64,000 nt of DNA from Thermothelomyces thermophilus ATCC 42464 (GCF_000226095.1 NC_016474.1:2356001-2420000); one strand, 5' to 3'; shown: positions 1 to 11,284, numbered from the stretch's first letter. Notes: generated from the letters alone by a model not told the origin. A program made the numbers and translations.

Positions 1-1883
1 ATCACCTGCCCGAGTGAGGTGTGTGCGCTCAAGGCCGGGGGGCACTCCTGCGCTGCTCACCCGCAGAGCTCTCCCCCAACCCCGTAACGTTCCGGTTTGA
101 GAAGAAGGTCGAGACCTAACGTTTTGTTTTTTTCTCTCTCCCCACCATAGATGGTCGCCATGTCCATGGCCGACGGCTACGCCCGCGTGACGGGCAAGCC
201 TCAGTGCGTCATCATCCACGTCGACGTCGGCACACAGGCGCTCGGGGCGGCTGTCCATAACGCATCCACCGGCCGCTGTCCCGTGCTCATCTTCGCCGGC
301 CTCTCCCCGATGACGCTGGAGGGGGAGCTGCGCGGCTCCCGCAGCGAGTTCATCCACTGGCTGCAGGACGTGCCCGACCAGCGCGCCATCGTCGCCCAGT
401 ACTGCCGGTATACCAGCGAGATACGGACGGGCGTCAACATCAAGCAGGTGGTCAACCGGGCGCTGCAGTTTGCCACGAGCGTGCCACGGGGGCCCGTCTA
501 CCTCTGCGCCGCGCGCGAGGTGCTCGAGGCCGACATCGAGCCGTACGAGATGAGCCTCCGGCAGCGGTACTGGGAACCCGTCGAGCTGGGCGGATTGCCG
601 CCCAAGGGTGCCAGGGGGATCGCCGAAGCGCTGGCGGGCGCGTCGAGACCGCTTCTCGTGACCGGGTACTCGGGCCGCAATCACGAGACCCCCGCGGCCC
701 TGATCGAGCTTGCCGACATCGTCAAGGCTCTGCGGGTGCTTGACACGGCGGGCAGCGACATGTGCTTCCCCGCTGACCACCCAGCGTGGCTGGGTGTGAG
801 ACAGGGCGCGGACCCGTCCATATCTGACGCAGACGTGATCGTGGTGCTCGACTGCGACGTGCCGTGGATCCAGACGCTATGCAAGCCGCGACCAGACGCG
901 ACCGTCTTCCACATCGATTCCGACCCGCTCAAGCAGCGCATGCCCCTCTTCTACATCCAGGCCGACGCCCGGTACCAAGCCGACTCGCTGCTCTCGGTGC
1001 AGCAGATCATCGAGGTCCTGCGCCGGCCGGACAGCGAGGCCGCCAAGCTCCTCGGCTCGAAGGATCTCGCCGCGGCGGAAGCCGCGCGGCAGGAGGCGTA
1101 TGCCGCGCGCATCGAGCGCATCGAGAAGGCGGCGGGCCCGCTCCCCGATGGGAGGTTCGGGGTCGCCCACCTCAGCAAACTCCTCCGGTCCGCCTGCCCC
1201 GAAGACACCATCTGGGCGGTTGAGGCGGTCACCAACACGGGCTTCATCCACGACAACGTGCGCCCGACGCGGCCCGGGTCGTGGATCAACTGCGGCGCGA
1301 GCGGTCTCGGCTGGTCGGGCGGCGCCGCCCTGGGCATCAAGCTCGCGGCCGACGCCGAGGGGCGCGGCCAGTTCGTCTGCCAGATCGTCGGTGACGGGAC
1401 ATATATGTTCTCCATCCCAGGTAGCGTCTACTGGATCGCCCATCGGTACAAGATTCCGGTGCTGACCATTGTACTAAACAACAATGGTGAGTTTTCTCAG
1501 TACCTCGTCATCCACCCAACCCTTTTCCTCACACCCCCTTCGCCCCTTGTTTCCCGGCGCTGGGCATCAGCGCAATATGACCGCCTGCGTTGGCCCTTGT
1601 CGCTGACACACAGGTGCGACCAGGCTGGAACGCGCCGCGCAAGTCGTACATGCTAGTGCACCCCGAGGGCGCGGCATCCAAGGTGTCGGACGAGGACATC
1701 CACATCTCGTTCGCCCCGCCGCCGGACTACGCCGGTATCGCGGCGGCGGCCGGGGCGGGCGACGTGCACGCCCTCAAGGTTGAGGAGGCGAGCCAGCTCG
1801 AGGCGGTGCTGAAGGACGCCGTGGCCAAGGTCCAGGCCGGAAACACGACGGTCGTGGACTGCCGAATCGTGCCAGGGTACTAG
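1..1883 (+). CDS. Thiamine-diphosphate enzyme, acetolactate synthase / benzoylformate decarboxylase-like (5' end outside window)
   Basis: Partial gene; exons <1..18, 151..1486 and 1624..1883 (about 537 residues in the window). Both introns are GT-AG (132 and 137 bp). The first exon piece ends with ITCPSE and joins MVAMSMADGYARVTGK, the classic PYR-domain region of this superfamily; the Glu at the exon end is at the position of the catalytic Glu that activates ThDP. The PP-domain cofactor motif GDG-x26-NN is complete, and the second intron interrupts it directly after the NN, restoring GGWNAP-like sequence (NNNGWNAPRKS). The central domain lies between them. By family it would use ThDP and Mg2+ for 2-keto acid ligation or decarboxylation; substrate cannot be told from sequence. 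It is probably not the biosynthetic Ilv2, which has a different, mitochondrially targeted form. About 50-60 N-terminal residues are probably missing to the left. Confidence 0.85.
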
Positions 1884-3034
1884 ACGGGAACTGAAACGAT
1901 GTGGCGGTACATAATCAAGAGAGGTGCTGTGCGGCTGCGAGACGCAGGGCAGTCAACTCCTTTCCCAGAGACTTTTCTGCAGTGGTTCCTCGTCGCCAAG
2001 GGAGCTCGGCATTGCTTGCTGATGGCATTCCTAGCCTGTCCGGAGTTTCTCGAAGGACAATCGAGTTCATAAGTCAGCTGGCACTCCTAGTCAATGAGCC
2101 AGATTAGAGCGGGAGAATTTCTGCATATGGATTCGGAAACAGACCGAGGAAGACCATGAGCCATGGAAGCGTGTGCCAAAACATTGTTGGTAGTCAATGG
2201 CATTCCGAGTCCCACGACGTATCGAGGATGCAACTCGTATCACATTAATAGAGGGAAATTGCGATTGCTCTCCATTGTAATGTCGTCAACTTGAGCTCTT
2301 TTTCTTTGCGTTGGTGATTCATGTTATTTTTCGGGACCCAGAGGTTCATGGCAAGTGCGGAACTTCCAGAATCGTGTAAGAAGGAGCACGGGGGAAGTCG
2401 CGAGGTAAAATTTTTCCAAGAGTATTAACAGTTCACAATTGTGAAATTATGCGAAGCCTCTATTCATGATTCCCCTGATCCATTCCCGCTCATCTGTGCT
2501 TACGGCATAGATCGTACTCCTCCGGACACAACTCTCGAGACGTTGGATGACCGGGAGGCATGTCGAACAAATGTTTGACGAAAAGGTAATCCGTATGAAC
2601 ATACGTATTACAAGCAAGGTAACCGGTACGTTTGTAACCGTTATTCGTATGCCTAGAACATAATTTACCATAACGGTTGCTGCCAAGAGCTCCTTTGGCG
2701 AACCCTGGACTTGCCACCGTGTAAGAGTAAGATGCAGTGGAAACGCCTGCCCTGTGGAAAATTGCAGGCTTCTATGGAGTACGTCCGTACTGTAATCCGT
2801 ACATAGGCACCTACCGCTGGGTGCGTTGCAGTGATACTCCATACTGCAGTAAGCTTCCTTGTACCGTACAGTACCGTGTGCAGTGGAAGCAGCTTCGCCA
2901 AACACCAGGCTGGCAATCTGGGGACTTGCGACTCGCACCACGAAGGGAATCTCTTTTTTTTTTCCCTTTCCTTTTTTTCTTCATCCGCCTAGACCACGAC
3001 CACGACGACCTCGGAGGACGGCCAGACGCACAGG
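1884..3034. other. Intergenic, no gene seen
   Basis: About 1.15 kb between the ThDP enzyme and the Arl3 GTPase. Short open frames here resemble nothing known. The stretch holds a near-perfect palindrome at 2586..2611, a GTAATCCGTACATA site at 2792..2805, and a T-rich tract shortly before the GTPase start. The GTPase promoter and 5' UTR must lie in the right half. Confidence 0.6.
2586..2611. repeat. Near-perfect 12-bp-arm inverted repeat
   Basis: Arms GTAATCCGTATG and CATACGTATTAC are separated by two bases (AA) and differ at one position. The left arm carries the GTAATCCGTA core that recurs at several other intergenic places in this window. Confidence 0.7.
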
Positions 3035-3790
3035 ATGTACCACCTCGCCAAGGGTCTCTACCGCCTGGCGACAAGCAAAGAGGGTGCGCCCCTCCCCCTC
3101 CCCAGCCCCCATTCCACCCCTTCCTCGGTGCCCTCGTTCGTTGAAATGATGCAGAATACCTAAGCGGAACCGACTGACACACACATCTTATCTCGGCTAG
3201 AGTACTCGGTCCTCCTCCTCGGCCTCGACAACGCCGGCAAGACGACGTTCCACGAGCAGGTCAAGTCCATCTTCTCGCCCGACGGCCCGCCGCCGAACCT
3301 CAAGACGGTGCCGACGGTGGGCCAGAACGTGTCGACCATCGTGCTGCCCGACATGTACCTCAAGCTGTGGGACGTGGGCGGGCAGCTGTCGCTGCGCAAG
3401 CTGTGGCAGAGCTACTACGCCAGCTGTCACGCCATCGTCTTCATCATCGACAGCACCGACATCGGCGACGGCAGCCTGGAGCACGACTCGTCCGGCCGGC
3501 TCGAGGAGTGCCGCCTCGTGCTCGAGGACGTGCTGCAGAACAGCGAGGCCGAGGGCGTCCCGCTGCTCATCCTGGCCAACAAGCAGGACCGCGAGGACTG
3601 CGTCGAGGTGGTGCGCATCAAGGAGGGCCTCGTCAAGCGCGTCTTCGAGGGCGAGAAGGCCGGCGGCATCCGCGACTCCCGCGTCCTCCCCGTCTCGGCC
3701 CTGACGGGCACCGGCGTCAGGGAGGCCGTCGACTGGGTGCGGTCGAGGGTCAAGTGGAACAAGGAGAGCCGCCCGCCGCTCATGAGGTGA
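3035..3790 (+). CDS. arl3: Arf-like small GTPase, Arl3/ARFRP1 type
   Basis: Exons 3035..3083 and 3201..3790 (intron 117 bp, GT-AG); 212 residues. The join gives SKEEYSVLLLGLDNAGKTT, matching the Arl3/ARFRP1 start. G1 GLDNAGKT at 24-31, switch I Thr55 in PTVGQN, WDVGGQ at 73-78, NKQD at 143-146 and SALTG near the C terminus are all present. The protein starts MYHLAKG and has no Gly2, so it cannot be myristoylated. In yeast, Arl3 is instead N-terminally acetylated and recruited to the trans-Golgi by Sys1, where it brings in Arl1 and golgins. An acidic/Ser-Gly insertion (about 103-115) after DSTD lengthens the loop relative to most Arf proteins. The start codon was chosen because the short first exon encodes the family N terminus. 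Confidence 0.92.
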
Positions 3791-4888
3791 CGATGGAATG
3801 CCGGCCTCCTCCTCCTCCTCCTCCTCCCCCTCCCTTTCCTTTTCCCAAGCGAAAGTCTTCGTTCGCCAACCTGATCGCGGGCAATGGATACCCAGCTTCC
3901 TAGACAGGACAGCGATATTTCCCCCCGGGGCATGTCGCTTTTCGAACCAGCCATGTCAAGGACGATTCGTCCCAGTGTGTGTGGGTAGTTGCCGGTCTAA
4001 AGCCGTGCTCCCGATCACGGCTTAGCGCACAGGCGACCGAACCATGAGAGCGACATTGTGTCTGGATACGTCAGCAATCCAAACTCGGCGACATTCCAGC
4101 TGGTAAATCCCGGGCATTGGAAAGAGCAGGGAGGGAGGTGATGCTTGGTCATTCTATCTCGCTCTGGGCCTGACCATCCCCAGTAACCTGAACAGCGAGC
4201 TCGAGCCGTCGCGTGCCGGTCCGGCAGGCTAGGCTGCTGGTGTGAATCAAGGTACACAGGAGTACACAGGAGTACCCACGAGGAATGGGTTATCACGGAG
4301 GCTTGACCCAATGGACCTTTTTTTCTTCTTTTCTTTTTTTTTCTTTTTAGTTTGAATTGGATACCCATATTAGTCATGGAGTTGAGAGGAATACGCAGGA
4401 ATTTATGGCTTTCGTGCCGGAGATACGAATTCGATATCAAGGAGATAGCACAATCTCCTACTTTCGATCCCACAGCCGTTGGTTTGTCCCCATATATCTC
4501 TCCCCCGTTGCCAGTTAAGTGATCCAACTCCCCTTAAATGGCTCCCTTGTCCTGACTTCTCCTTCTTTGCTCCGACCAAGTGTCTCCGTTTGATCTGCCA
4601 CCTGCTTGCTCCCCGGTATTCAGAGAGTACCTTGAATGAGGTATTGCAATGCTCGGGTTGCAGACTGGTTGTCCGATTCAGATTGGTCCCATCGTCAATC
4701 AACCCCGACACCGCGCTCTTCTCTCTCTCTCCCTCTCTCTCTCTCTCCCTCTCTCTCCGGAGCTACCCGAAGAATCATCCCGGTGTTGGTCGGGAGAAAT
4801 CTATCTTTTAGTTGGACGGACGACTTGACCGCCGTGGGTATCTCCTTTATCCAACCTTAATTAAACCTCATCTTTGCTCCGAACGCCG
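3791..4888. other. Convergent intergenic region, no gene seen
   Basis: Holds the 3' ends of arl3 (+) and rrp45 (-). A short tandem duplication of GTACACAGGA lies near 4252-4272, and a CT-rich microsatellite runs 4716..4758. No coding frame could be supported. Confidence 0.6.
4716..4758 (+). repeat. CT microsatellite
   Basis: Imperfect (CT)n tract with CCC interruptions, downstream of rrp45 on its template side. Confidence 0.9.
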
Positions 4889-5837
4889 TCACCTCTCATT
4901 CTCGGCCCTCAGCTCCGCCATAAAGCCGCCCTTGTCCCTCCTCTTGAAGTCCTCGGCAAGTTTCCTGTCCAGCAGGTCCGAGAACTCCTTCACCTTGGTA
5001 AGGGCGACGCTGGTGCACTGCAGCAGCGCGACGGCGTCGACCGGGGTGCCGCCGAGCTTGGCGATCTGGCAGATCTCGCCGTGCTTGTTCAGGCTCACGG
5101 TGCAGCTGCCCACCCGGACCTGCTCCTCGAGCCAGGTGGCGTCCAGGACGGCGATCTCGCCCTCGTCGCCGAAGAAGCTCCAGGTGACGCAGAAGGGCGA
5201 GTGCAGCCAGCTGAGCGGGACGGGCTCGCGCTCGGCCGGGGTGTAGACGGTCAGGCGGCCCCCTTCCATGCTGGTGTCGGGTTTTCGGAAGTGGCGCAGG
5301 GCGGCGACGACGGCGAAGCAGGCGGCGTCGGTCAGGTTGCCGTCGTGCGAGAGCACGTGTACGTCGACGCGGACGGACCAGCACTTTTGGCCGGCCACGA
5401 GGCACAGCGACTCGGTGTCGAGCGCGCCCGAGCGGCGCACCGTCTTCTCGAGCAGGCGCGACAGCAGCACCTCGGTCTCGGTCGGCCGGTTGACCTCGAA
5501 CGCCGGCGACGTCATCGGGCTGAGCTCGGTCGCGATGGTGAAGATGCCGTCGAGCGGGCGGTCGGCGTAGGGGACCGTCACTTCGGCGGTCGCTTTGGCG
5601 AGGACCCTGACGATGCGCTTCTTGATTAGGGAGGAGACAATAATCGAGAAATCAGAGCCTGTGGTTAGTTTACCTCGTCTTTCCGAGCGTGACGTCGGCG
5701 ACGCCATACTGATCGCCAAACGTGAGCTCCAGAGGTCGGTACTGGTCAAGCTCGCGGCCGTCTAGCCGGAGGTTTTCTTGGAGCGCTTGTATGACGAACT
5801 GCTTCTCGTTCAGAGAAGGCTCTGCTTCTCGCGGCAT
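4889..5837 (-). CDS. rrp45: Exosome core subunit Rrp45 (RNase PH fold)
   Basis: Exons, in transcription order, 5837..5674 and 5606..4889; the 67-bp GT-AG intron is 5607..5673. Product 293 residues. The N terminus MPREAEPSLNEKQFV and the following ENLRLDGRELDQYRPL are typical of Rrp45/PM-Scl-75. RNase PH domain 1 runs about 30-190 (VLAKATAEVTVPYADRP at the splice join), and domain 2 follows. Rrp45 is a catalytically inactive ring subunit of the nine-subunit exosome that threads RNA to Rrp44 and Rrp6, in nucleus and cytoplasm. The length fits fungal homologues. The start ATG is divergent from cwc15, with 367 bp between the two start codons, so they may share a promoter. Confidence 0.93.
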
Positions 5838-6204
5838 TGTGAATTGGTATCCTGGGACGTCGTAGAAGTAGGAAAGCGAGTAATCGCCGAGCCGCGCATG
5901 GAATGGATGATGTTAACGGACGCTTTGCTGTTTGCTGTTCCGGAGGGGCAGCTTTCTGCCGCCAAAGACCGCTAAATTTTAGTGGGTTCTGCCCCACGGA
6001 GCGCGGGCGGTGAGGCCCCATCGACCCGCCAAGCTAAGTACTAGCCCACTGCATCACATCTCCTGGCAATGGATGCACCCTTGCGGCTCTTCCAGTTTAC
6101 TAGTTAAGGAAATCACAGCATCATCAACCGAAAAATACCATCTTCTCAAGCATCGACCAGCTGCGTCATCCGGGTCGCAATTCACGTCAGATTGGCCGAC
6201 CAAG
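5838..6204. promoter_or_regulatory. Divergent promoter region rrp45 / cwc15
   Basis: The 367 bp between the start codons of two divergently transcribed RNA-processing genes must contain both sets of 5' UTRs and promoters. No TATA box or named factor site is convincing by eye. Confidence 0.5.
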
Positions 6205-6810
6205 ATGACGACAGCTCACAGGCCTACATTTGATCCGGTAAGGCACGCGCGCGGATTCGGGGGTTCCTTTTTGAAACCACGATGCTAACGCACGGCATCA
6301 GGCCCGCGGCAAGGAAGCCCTTCGCGGGCCGGCATACCACCAGCGGCTGCTGCCCGCGTATACGAAGCTCAAGTTCAGGTGCGTATATATGACCCCTCAA
6401 TTCCGTTTACGTCCGAACCGTCGTCAACTAAATAATCCGCTCGTTCGTCCAGGCAACCCGGCCAGGGTGGCGAAGCCGACCGCACAACACGCGACCTGCG
6501 CGCCGAGCTCGAGGCCGCCGAGGCAGCGCATTACGCCAAGCTGAAGGGCGCGCCCGTCCCCGGCGCGTCGGACGACAGCAAGGCCGAGTCCTCCCCGGCA
6601 GCCACCAGCACCAGCACCAGCACCAGCACCAGCACCAACAACAAGCGCCCGCTCCCGTTGACCTCCCGCGGCGACGGCGGCGGAGGCGGCGGTGGCGACG
6701 GTACAGAACCAGGCGAGGGCGAAGAGGACCCGGAAGCCAAGCGGCGGCGGATCCTGGCGGAGACGCGGGATATCGACGCGGACGACGAGAGCGGCTCCGA
6801 CGGGTCGTCG

Positions 6811-6841
<31 letters not shown>

Positions 6842-7280
6842 GCAGCGACGACGAGGACGCCGAGCTGCAGCGGGAGCTGGAGCGGGTGCGGCGCGAGCGG
6901 CTGCAGAAGCGCGAGGCCGAGGAGCGGGCGCGGCGGGCGGCCGAGCAGGAGGCGCGCGAGCGCGAGATCGCCACGGGCAACCCGCTCCTCAACGTCCACA
7001 AGGCGTCCGACTTCACCATCAAGCGGCGGTGGGACGACGACGTCGTGTTCAAGAACCAGGCGAGGGGGACCGAGGAGAAGGGCAAGAAGACCGAGTTCAT
7101 CAATGTGGGTTCTCTCCTGCTGTCTTTCTCTGTTTCTTTGTTCTCCTCTTCTACACTTTTGGTATTTCTTGGCTACTTTTTGGAGTGAGATGGGTAGCTG
7201 ACCGTTTCTTCTTCTTTTTTTTCTAGGACCTGCTGCGCTCGGATTTCCACAGGAGGTTCATGAACAAGTACGTGAAGTGA
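6205..7280 (+). CDS. cwc15: Pre-mRNA-splicing factor Cwc15
   Basis: Exons 6205..6237, 6302..6378, 6453..7104 and 7227..7280; introns 64, 74 and 122 bp, all GT-AG. Product 271 residues. The spliced N terminus MTTAHRPTFDPARGKEA and KLKFRQPGQGG is the signature of Cwc15/Cwf15/AD-002; the C terminus ends with NDLLRSDFHRRFMNKYVK, also diagnostic. The centre is low complexity: a Thr-Ser repeat from CCAGCA triplets, a Gly run, an Asp-rich tract (about 135-150) and a charged coiled coil. Cwc15 belongs to the Prp19-associated (NineTeen-related) complex and the activated spliceosome. The middle low-complexity tracts make it slightly longer than yeast and human forms. Confidence 0.94.
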
Positions 7281-7483
7281 GATGCGCGGAGACCTAGATA
7301 GATACCCTTGGGTGATGGACGGATGCGGTTTGGGGTTGTTTGTGGCTGGACTGTATCATGATATAGCGTCACGACATAGTAAGGCGTAGAGTCTCCAAAC
7401 GAGCAAGAACGACCACCCTGTTTTTCTTTCTTTCTTCACACTTATTTCTCCCAATTCCATGCGCCTGCTTTTTCTTTCTCTTC

Positions 7484-8581
7484 TCATATCTGTTTCCGCC
7501 CTTCCTCCGCCTTTGCAAGCTGTCGAAAGGCGCCCTGAACCGCCCTCACGCTCCGCCAGAGCAGCACTACCAGCGGTCAGCCACACGCCATCATTCCTAA
7601 ACCTAACTTGCCAAGGCCACAATAACCCCCATGGAGTGCATACCGAAGGAAAAGAAGAAACGGTGACGGGAAGAAGAAAAGGAGGGGGAGGGGGGAACTC
7701 ACAGCAGGGGACGACCGCCCAGGGCGCGTTCATGCCGGCGTAGTAGCCCCAGTAGTAGAGCGGCTCGTGCCGGCTGTACGAGATGCCGCGCATGCGCTCG
7801 GCGAAGCCACAGGTGCCGTAGTACAGCGCCACACCGTACAGGTGGCTGACGCAGACGGCGGCCTGCACCAGGTGGCGGGCGCCCCGTTCGGCGGGGCGGT
7901 CGCGCGCGATCAGGAAGGCGGCCAGGAGCGAGAGGGGACCCCAGGTGAGCTGTTTTTTTCCCCCGGGGGGGCGAGCGGTGAGAGGGGAGAGAGAGCTCTG
8001 TTAGCCTCTCAGATCGTCCCGAAATTGCTAGGGGAGAGGGTAAAATGGAAGCAGGGAAGAGGGGAGAGGAGGGAGCAGAACGAGGGGCGATTTGGGTACG
8101 TACGACGGTCAGGGTCTCGATGCAGAGCATGAAAGGGTCCGAGGTCAGGTATCGCGAGTCGGAGAGGGCGTATTCCTTCCAGAGCTGGGCGAAGAGTGAC
8201 TGGGAGGAGGACAGGGCGGCATGGTGGAGGACGAAGTAGCCTTCGAAGAAGAGGTGAAGGAACCCGCCTGTCGTTTCCGTCGTTTAGTCCCGAGCGGAGA
8301 ATGTTGGGAGCGTGGGAGAGGGAGCGAAAAGAGAGATGATGCTCACACAACGCAAACCAGGCGACGGTCAGCTGGTCCGGACTCTTGAGGGCCGGGTTAT
8401 GCCATCTCGCGAGGGCGACGCACGCAGACACAAAGACGCCGATGATGAAGCCAAAAGACCCGAGAATGGCCGGAAGAGGCGTGCTGTTGGGCGCGTATCC
8501 GGGGATGGCGGCGTCTTGCGGGAAATAGGGGTGGCCCTGCGAGTCGGGTCCCGCGTGGTGGTTGTGGTTGTGAGTGGTCAT
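7484..8581 (-). CDS. EBP-family (EXPERA) sterol delta8-delta7 isomerase
   Basis: Exons in transcription order 8581..8347, 8267..8104, 7949..7703 and 7566..7484 (introns 79, 154 and 136 bp, GT-AG); 242 residues. Four to five hydrophobic segments make an ER membrane protein. Residues known to line the human EBP pocket are conserved: His83 and Glu87 in GFLHLFFEGYFVLHH, Glu129 and Thr132 in CIETLTVLTWGPLSL, Asn207 and Trp210 in MNAPW. EBP moves the sterol double bond from C8 to C7. Ascomycetes normally use the unrelated Erg2 for this in ergosterol synthesis, so this may be an extra isomerase or act on another sterol. The last exon supplies LLLWRSVRAVQGAFRQL and a TGA, and it fits phase. It is convergent with cwc15, about 200 bp apart. 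Confidence 0.85.
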
Positions 8582-8994
8582 TTTGGCTTCACAGTTATGT
8601 TGTGTTAAACTTTGACTCGGCCTGAGGACCCGAGCAACTGGTTAAGGTTGAGATGAACGCGAGATTCGAGTGGAGTCGCGTCTCGCGTTGCTTTGCGGAG
8701 CTAGAACCCCTGTCCGGGTACAGTTTCCGTTCGGACCCATCTGGGGGAGATCAATTCAGTTTCAGTTTCAGACGGCGCCTCCCAGGATCTGCAACTTGCT
8801 CTCAGAATCGACAAGACCGTATGTTGGTGTGTGTGGTTGAGTGCCAAGCTTAGTCGGGCACCCTTTCTGTCTCGAAGACAACCAGACACATCAATGCGCC
8901 CCCTTTGACGTTGTGTCCCGTCACAGACACCCAACGTAAAGGGGTTATAACGGAATGAGCAGATTCGCGCCTGGGCGACAAGGTAGACGCCCCC
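8582..8994. promoter_or_regulatory. EBP-like gene promoter / rcm1 3' region
   Basis: 413 bp between the end of rcm1 and the start of the EBP-like gene, both on the minus strand. It must hold the terminator of one and the promoter of the other. No specific motif is convincing. Confidence 0.45.
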
Positions 8995-9387
8995 CTAATC
9001 TTCAAATCCTCCCCATTCATTATCGCCTTCCTCCTCATCCTCCTCGTCCTCCCCATCATCATCATCATCACCCTCCTCATCCTCATCCTCCTCTTGCACA
9101 TCCTCGTCGTAGCTACTCTCCTCTTCGTCCTCCCCAAAATCAATCACCACCCTCCTCCCCCCCTTCAACGTCGGCATCCCGTCCGCGTCCCTGATGATCC
9201 TGCCATCGGCATCCCTCTCGAACGGCCCGTCTCCGTCTTCCGGCTCTCCCTCCCCGAACCGTATCTCCACCCCGGGCCCTTTGATCTCCTCGACCACCTC
9301 GATCGCCTTCTTGCCCGTCTTCTTGATGGTGGGGATCCCGTTCTCGTCCCGGACGATCCGTCCCTGCGCGTCCCTCACGTACGGGCC

Positions 9388-9420
<33 letters not shown>

Positions 9421-11284
9421 TTCTCCGCCCTTCTTCGCGTCCCGCACAAAGCCGGCGACGAAGAAGCCCATGACGCCCCGCCCGTCCTCCCGGTCCGCGC
9501 GCACGCACGCCTCCGCCAGGGCCTCCCTACTGCCCCCGTACCCGGCCCCGGCCCCGGCCCCGGCCCCGTTCTCGTTCTCGTCCTCGTCCGGCGGCAGGGC
9601 TGCGGGGTCGCCGCGGACGGGCCACTCGCGCAGGCCGCGGGGCTGCTCGTCGCGGCGGAGGAGGCGCCAGCCGCGCTGGCGCGCGACGTCGGACCGCAGG
9701 GCCGCCGCCACCACCCGCTCGTTCTCGGCCGCGTGCGTGGAGCAGGTCGAGTAAGTCACGCGGGTCGCGGCGGGGAAGGCGAAAGCGTGGAGGAGAATCT
9801 TGAGCTCTGGATCATCGCGGTGGTGTGGCGGGTTTGTGATTGTTAGCTAGTTTCTTTCTCTCTCTCTCTCTCTCTTTTTTCCCCTCTCTTCTTGATTTTC
9901 TGTCATCTGTCTTTCCCTGTTGGAAAGGAAAAGAAAAAAGGAAAACAGAGGGGGCCAAAATAAAAGGAGCCGCGAGAAGTTCAAAAGGTGAACAAAAGAG
10001 AAGAAGAAAAAGGATGGAGGGGGAGGGGGACTGTACGAAATGAGGCGAGGGCTTCGAGTCGGGTTTGGAGGGCTTGCTCGGAGGAGACAATCGTTTCCTT
10101 GCCGTCGTCGTCGACCAGGACTGTTTGCGTGGGCGGAGACTCGCGTTTTCGTTTGAGGTTCTTGGGGTTTGCATCGTTGACTGAAGCAGGGCTTCTGCTG
10201 CCGCCGGGGGACGGGAGGTGGAATTCGGGCGTATCGTCGCGCCCGACGATGCCGCTCCCCGAACATGACGGGTCCAGCAGGAGGGCTCCGACGGACCGGA
10301 ACTCGGGCGCGTTGGGGTCCGTCTTGAGGAAGTCGGCGCCCGGGCGGATGACGGTGACCTTGTCGGAACCGGCCGTGCGGACCATCTTCTCCAGCGTTTT
10401 GGCGCGCTGCTTGTCCTTCTCAAAGGCCAGGATGCGCTGGCCCTCGGCAAATCCGCGCTCGTGCAGGATGCCGGCCAGGTGGGTTGTCTTGTTGCCGGGC
10501 GCGCTGCACGCGTCGATGATGTCGCCGTGCTCGGGCCGGGGGTCGAGCAGGTAGGCGGGGAAGCAGGAGGCTTTGTCCTGCAGGATGATGGCGCCGGCCT
10601 TGTACGCTTCAGTCTTGGTGAAGTCGATGCCCGGCGAGGCGGCGATGAGGTTGGGGATGGTGGCGTCGAGGCAGATGAGCCTCTTGCCCGTCGAGGCGGA
10701 TGCCATGACCTCTTCCACCGTGGCCACCATCTCGAACCCTTTGAACGTGGTGTCGAGCTGCTCGTCGACGGTGCTCTTCAGCGTGTTGACGCGGATCCAC
10801 CGTGGATGAGGCGGCCCCAGCTGCGCGTCGACGGCGGCCTTTAGGGCCTCGACCGTTGAGCATTTCCTCCGTATCCGGGCTCTGGTGAACTCGGCCTGGA
10901 TCCTTGCCTTGTGCTTCTCTACGGCGACGCGGAGGCCGTGAGAGGCGGGGAGGGCGATGCCCTTCTTGGCAAGTAGAAGGTCGTGGACTAGCAGGACGGA
11001 GAGCGCCGGGGTGAGCTGTCGGCGTCAGCGTCAGCATCCCCAAACAAGCCCAAGAGAGAGCAGCGATCGATGACGGGTCCTACCTTGCGCTCCTGCTGCA
11101 GCAGCTGTGAATTCTCGACCACCTCCTTCAGAATTGCGCTCCACTTGCTCGACTCAAAGGCCAAGGCGTAGACTTGGGCGGGCGGTGACTTAAGGTCCTT
11201 ATTGCCGAATATCCTGGACTTGAGACTGCCGCCGTGGGTAGAGGGCCCCGTCACAATGGCGGCCGTCTCGTGGTATAGAGACAT
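8995..11284 (-). CDS. rcm1: 25S rRNA cytosine-C5 methyltransferase Rcm1 (NSUN5 type)
   Basis: Exons in transcription order 11284..11084, 11015..10037 and 9806..8995; introns 68 and 230 bp (GT-AG), the larger one with a CT microsatellite. Product 663 residues. SAM-binding motif IIDACSAPGNKTTH is at about 233-246; motif IV Cys318 in LDPSCSGSG and motif VI Cys415 in YSTCSTH are the two catalytic cysteines of RsmB/Nop2/Sun enzymes. Family: methylates a single cytosine (C2278 in yeast numbering) of large-subunit rRNA in the nucleolus. The LASFQLKILLHAF joint supports the second intron. The tail after residue 460 is unusual: Gly-Ala run, a long Asp tract, then two copies of a GP-x-x-RDA-x-GRI-x-RD-x-x-G-x-PT module (about 534-567 and 587-619) and a final acidic stretch. 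Confidence 0.92.
9848..9880. repeat. CT-rich microsatellite in rcm1 intron 2
   Basis: A (CT)n tract lies close to the acceptor-side end of the 230-bp intron; on the gene's strand it reads (GA)n. Confidence 0.8.

Noticed and set aside
9094-9846. 250-codon plus-strand open frame
   Set aside because: Antisense to the acidic tail of rcm1; its Val and Pro runs are translations of the Asp-codon repeat.
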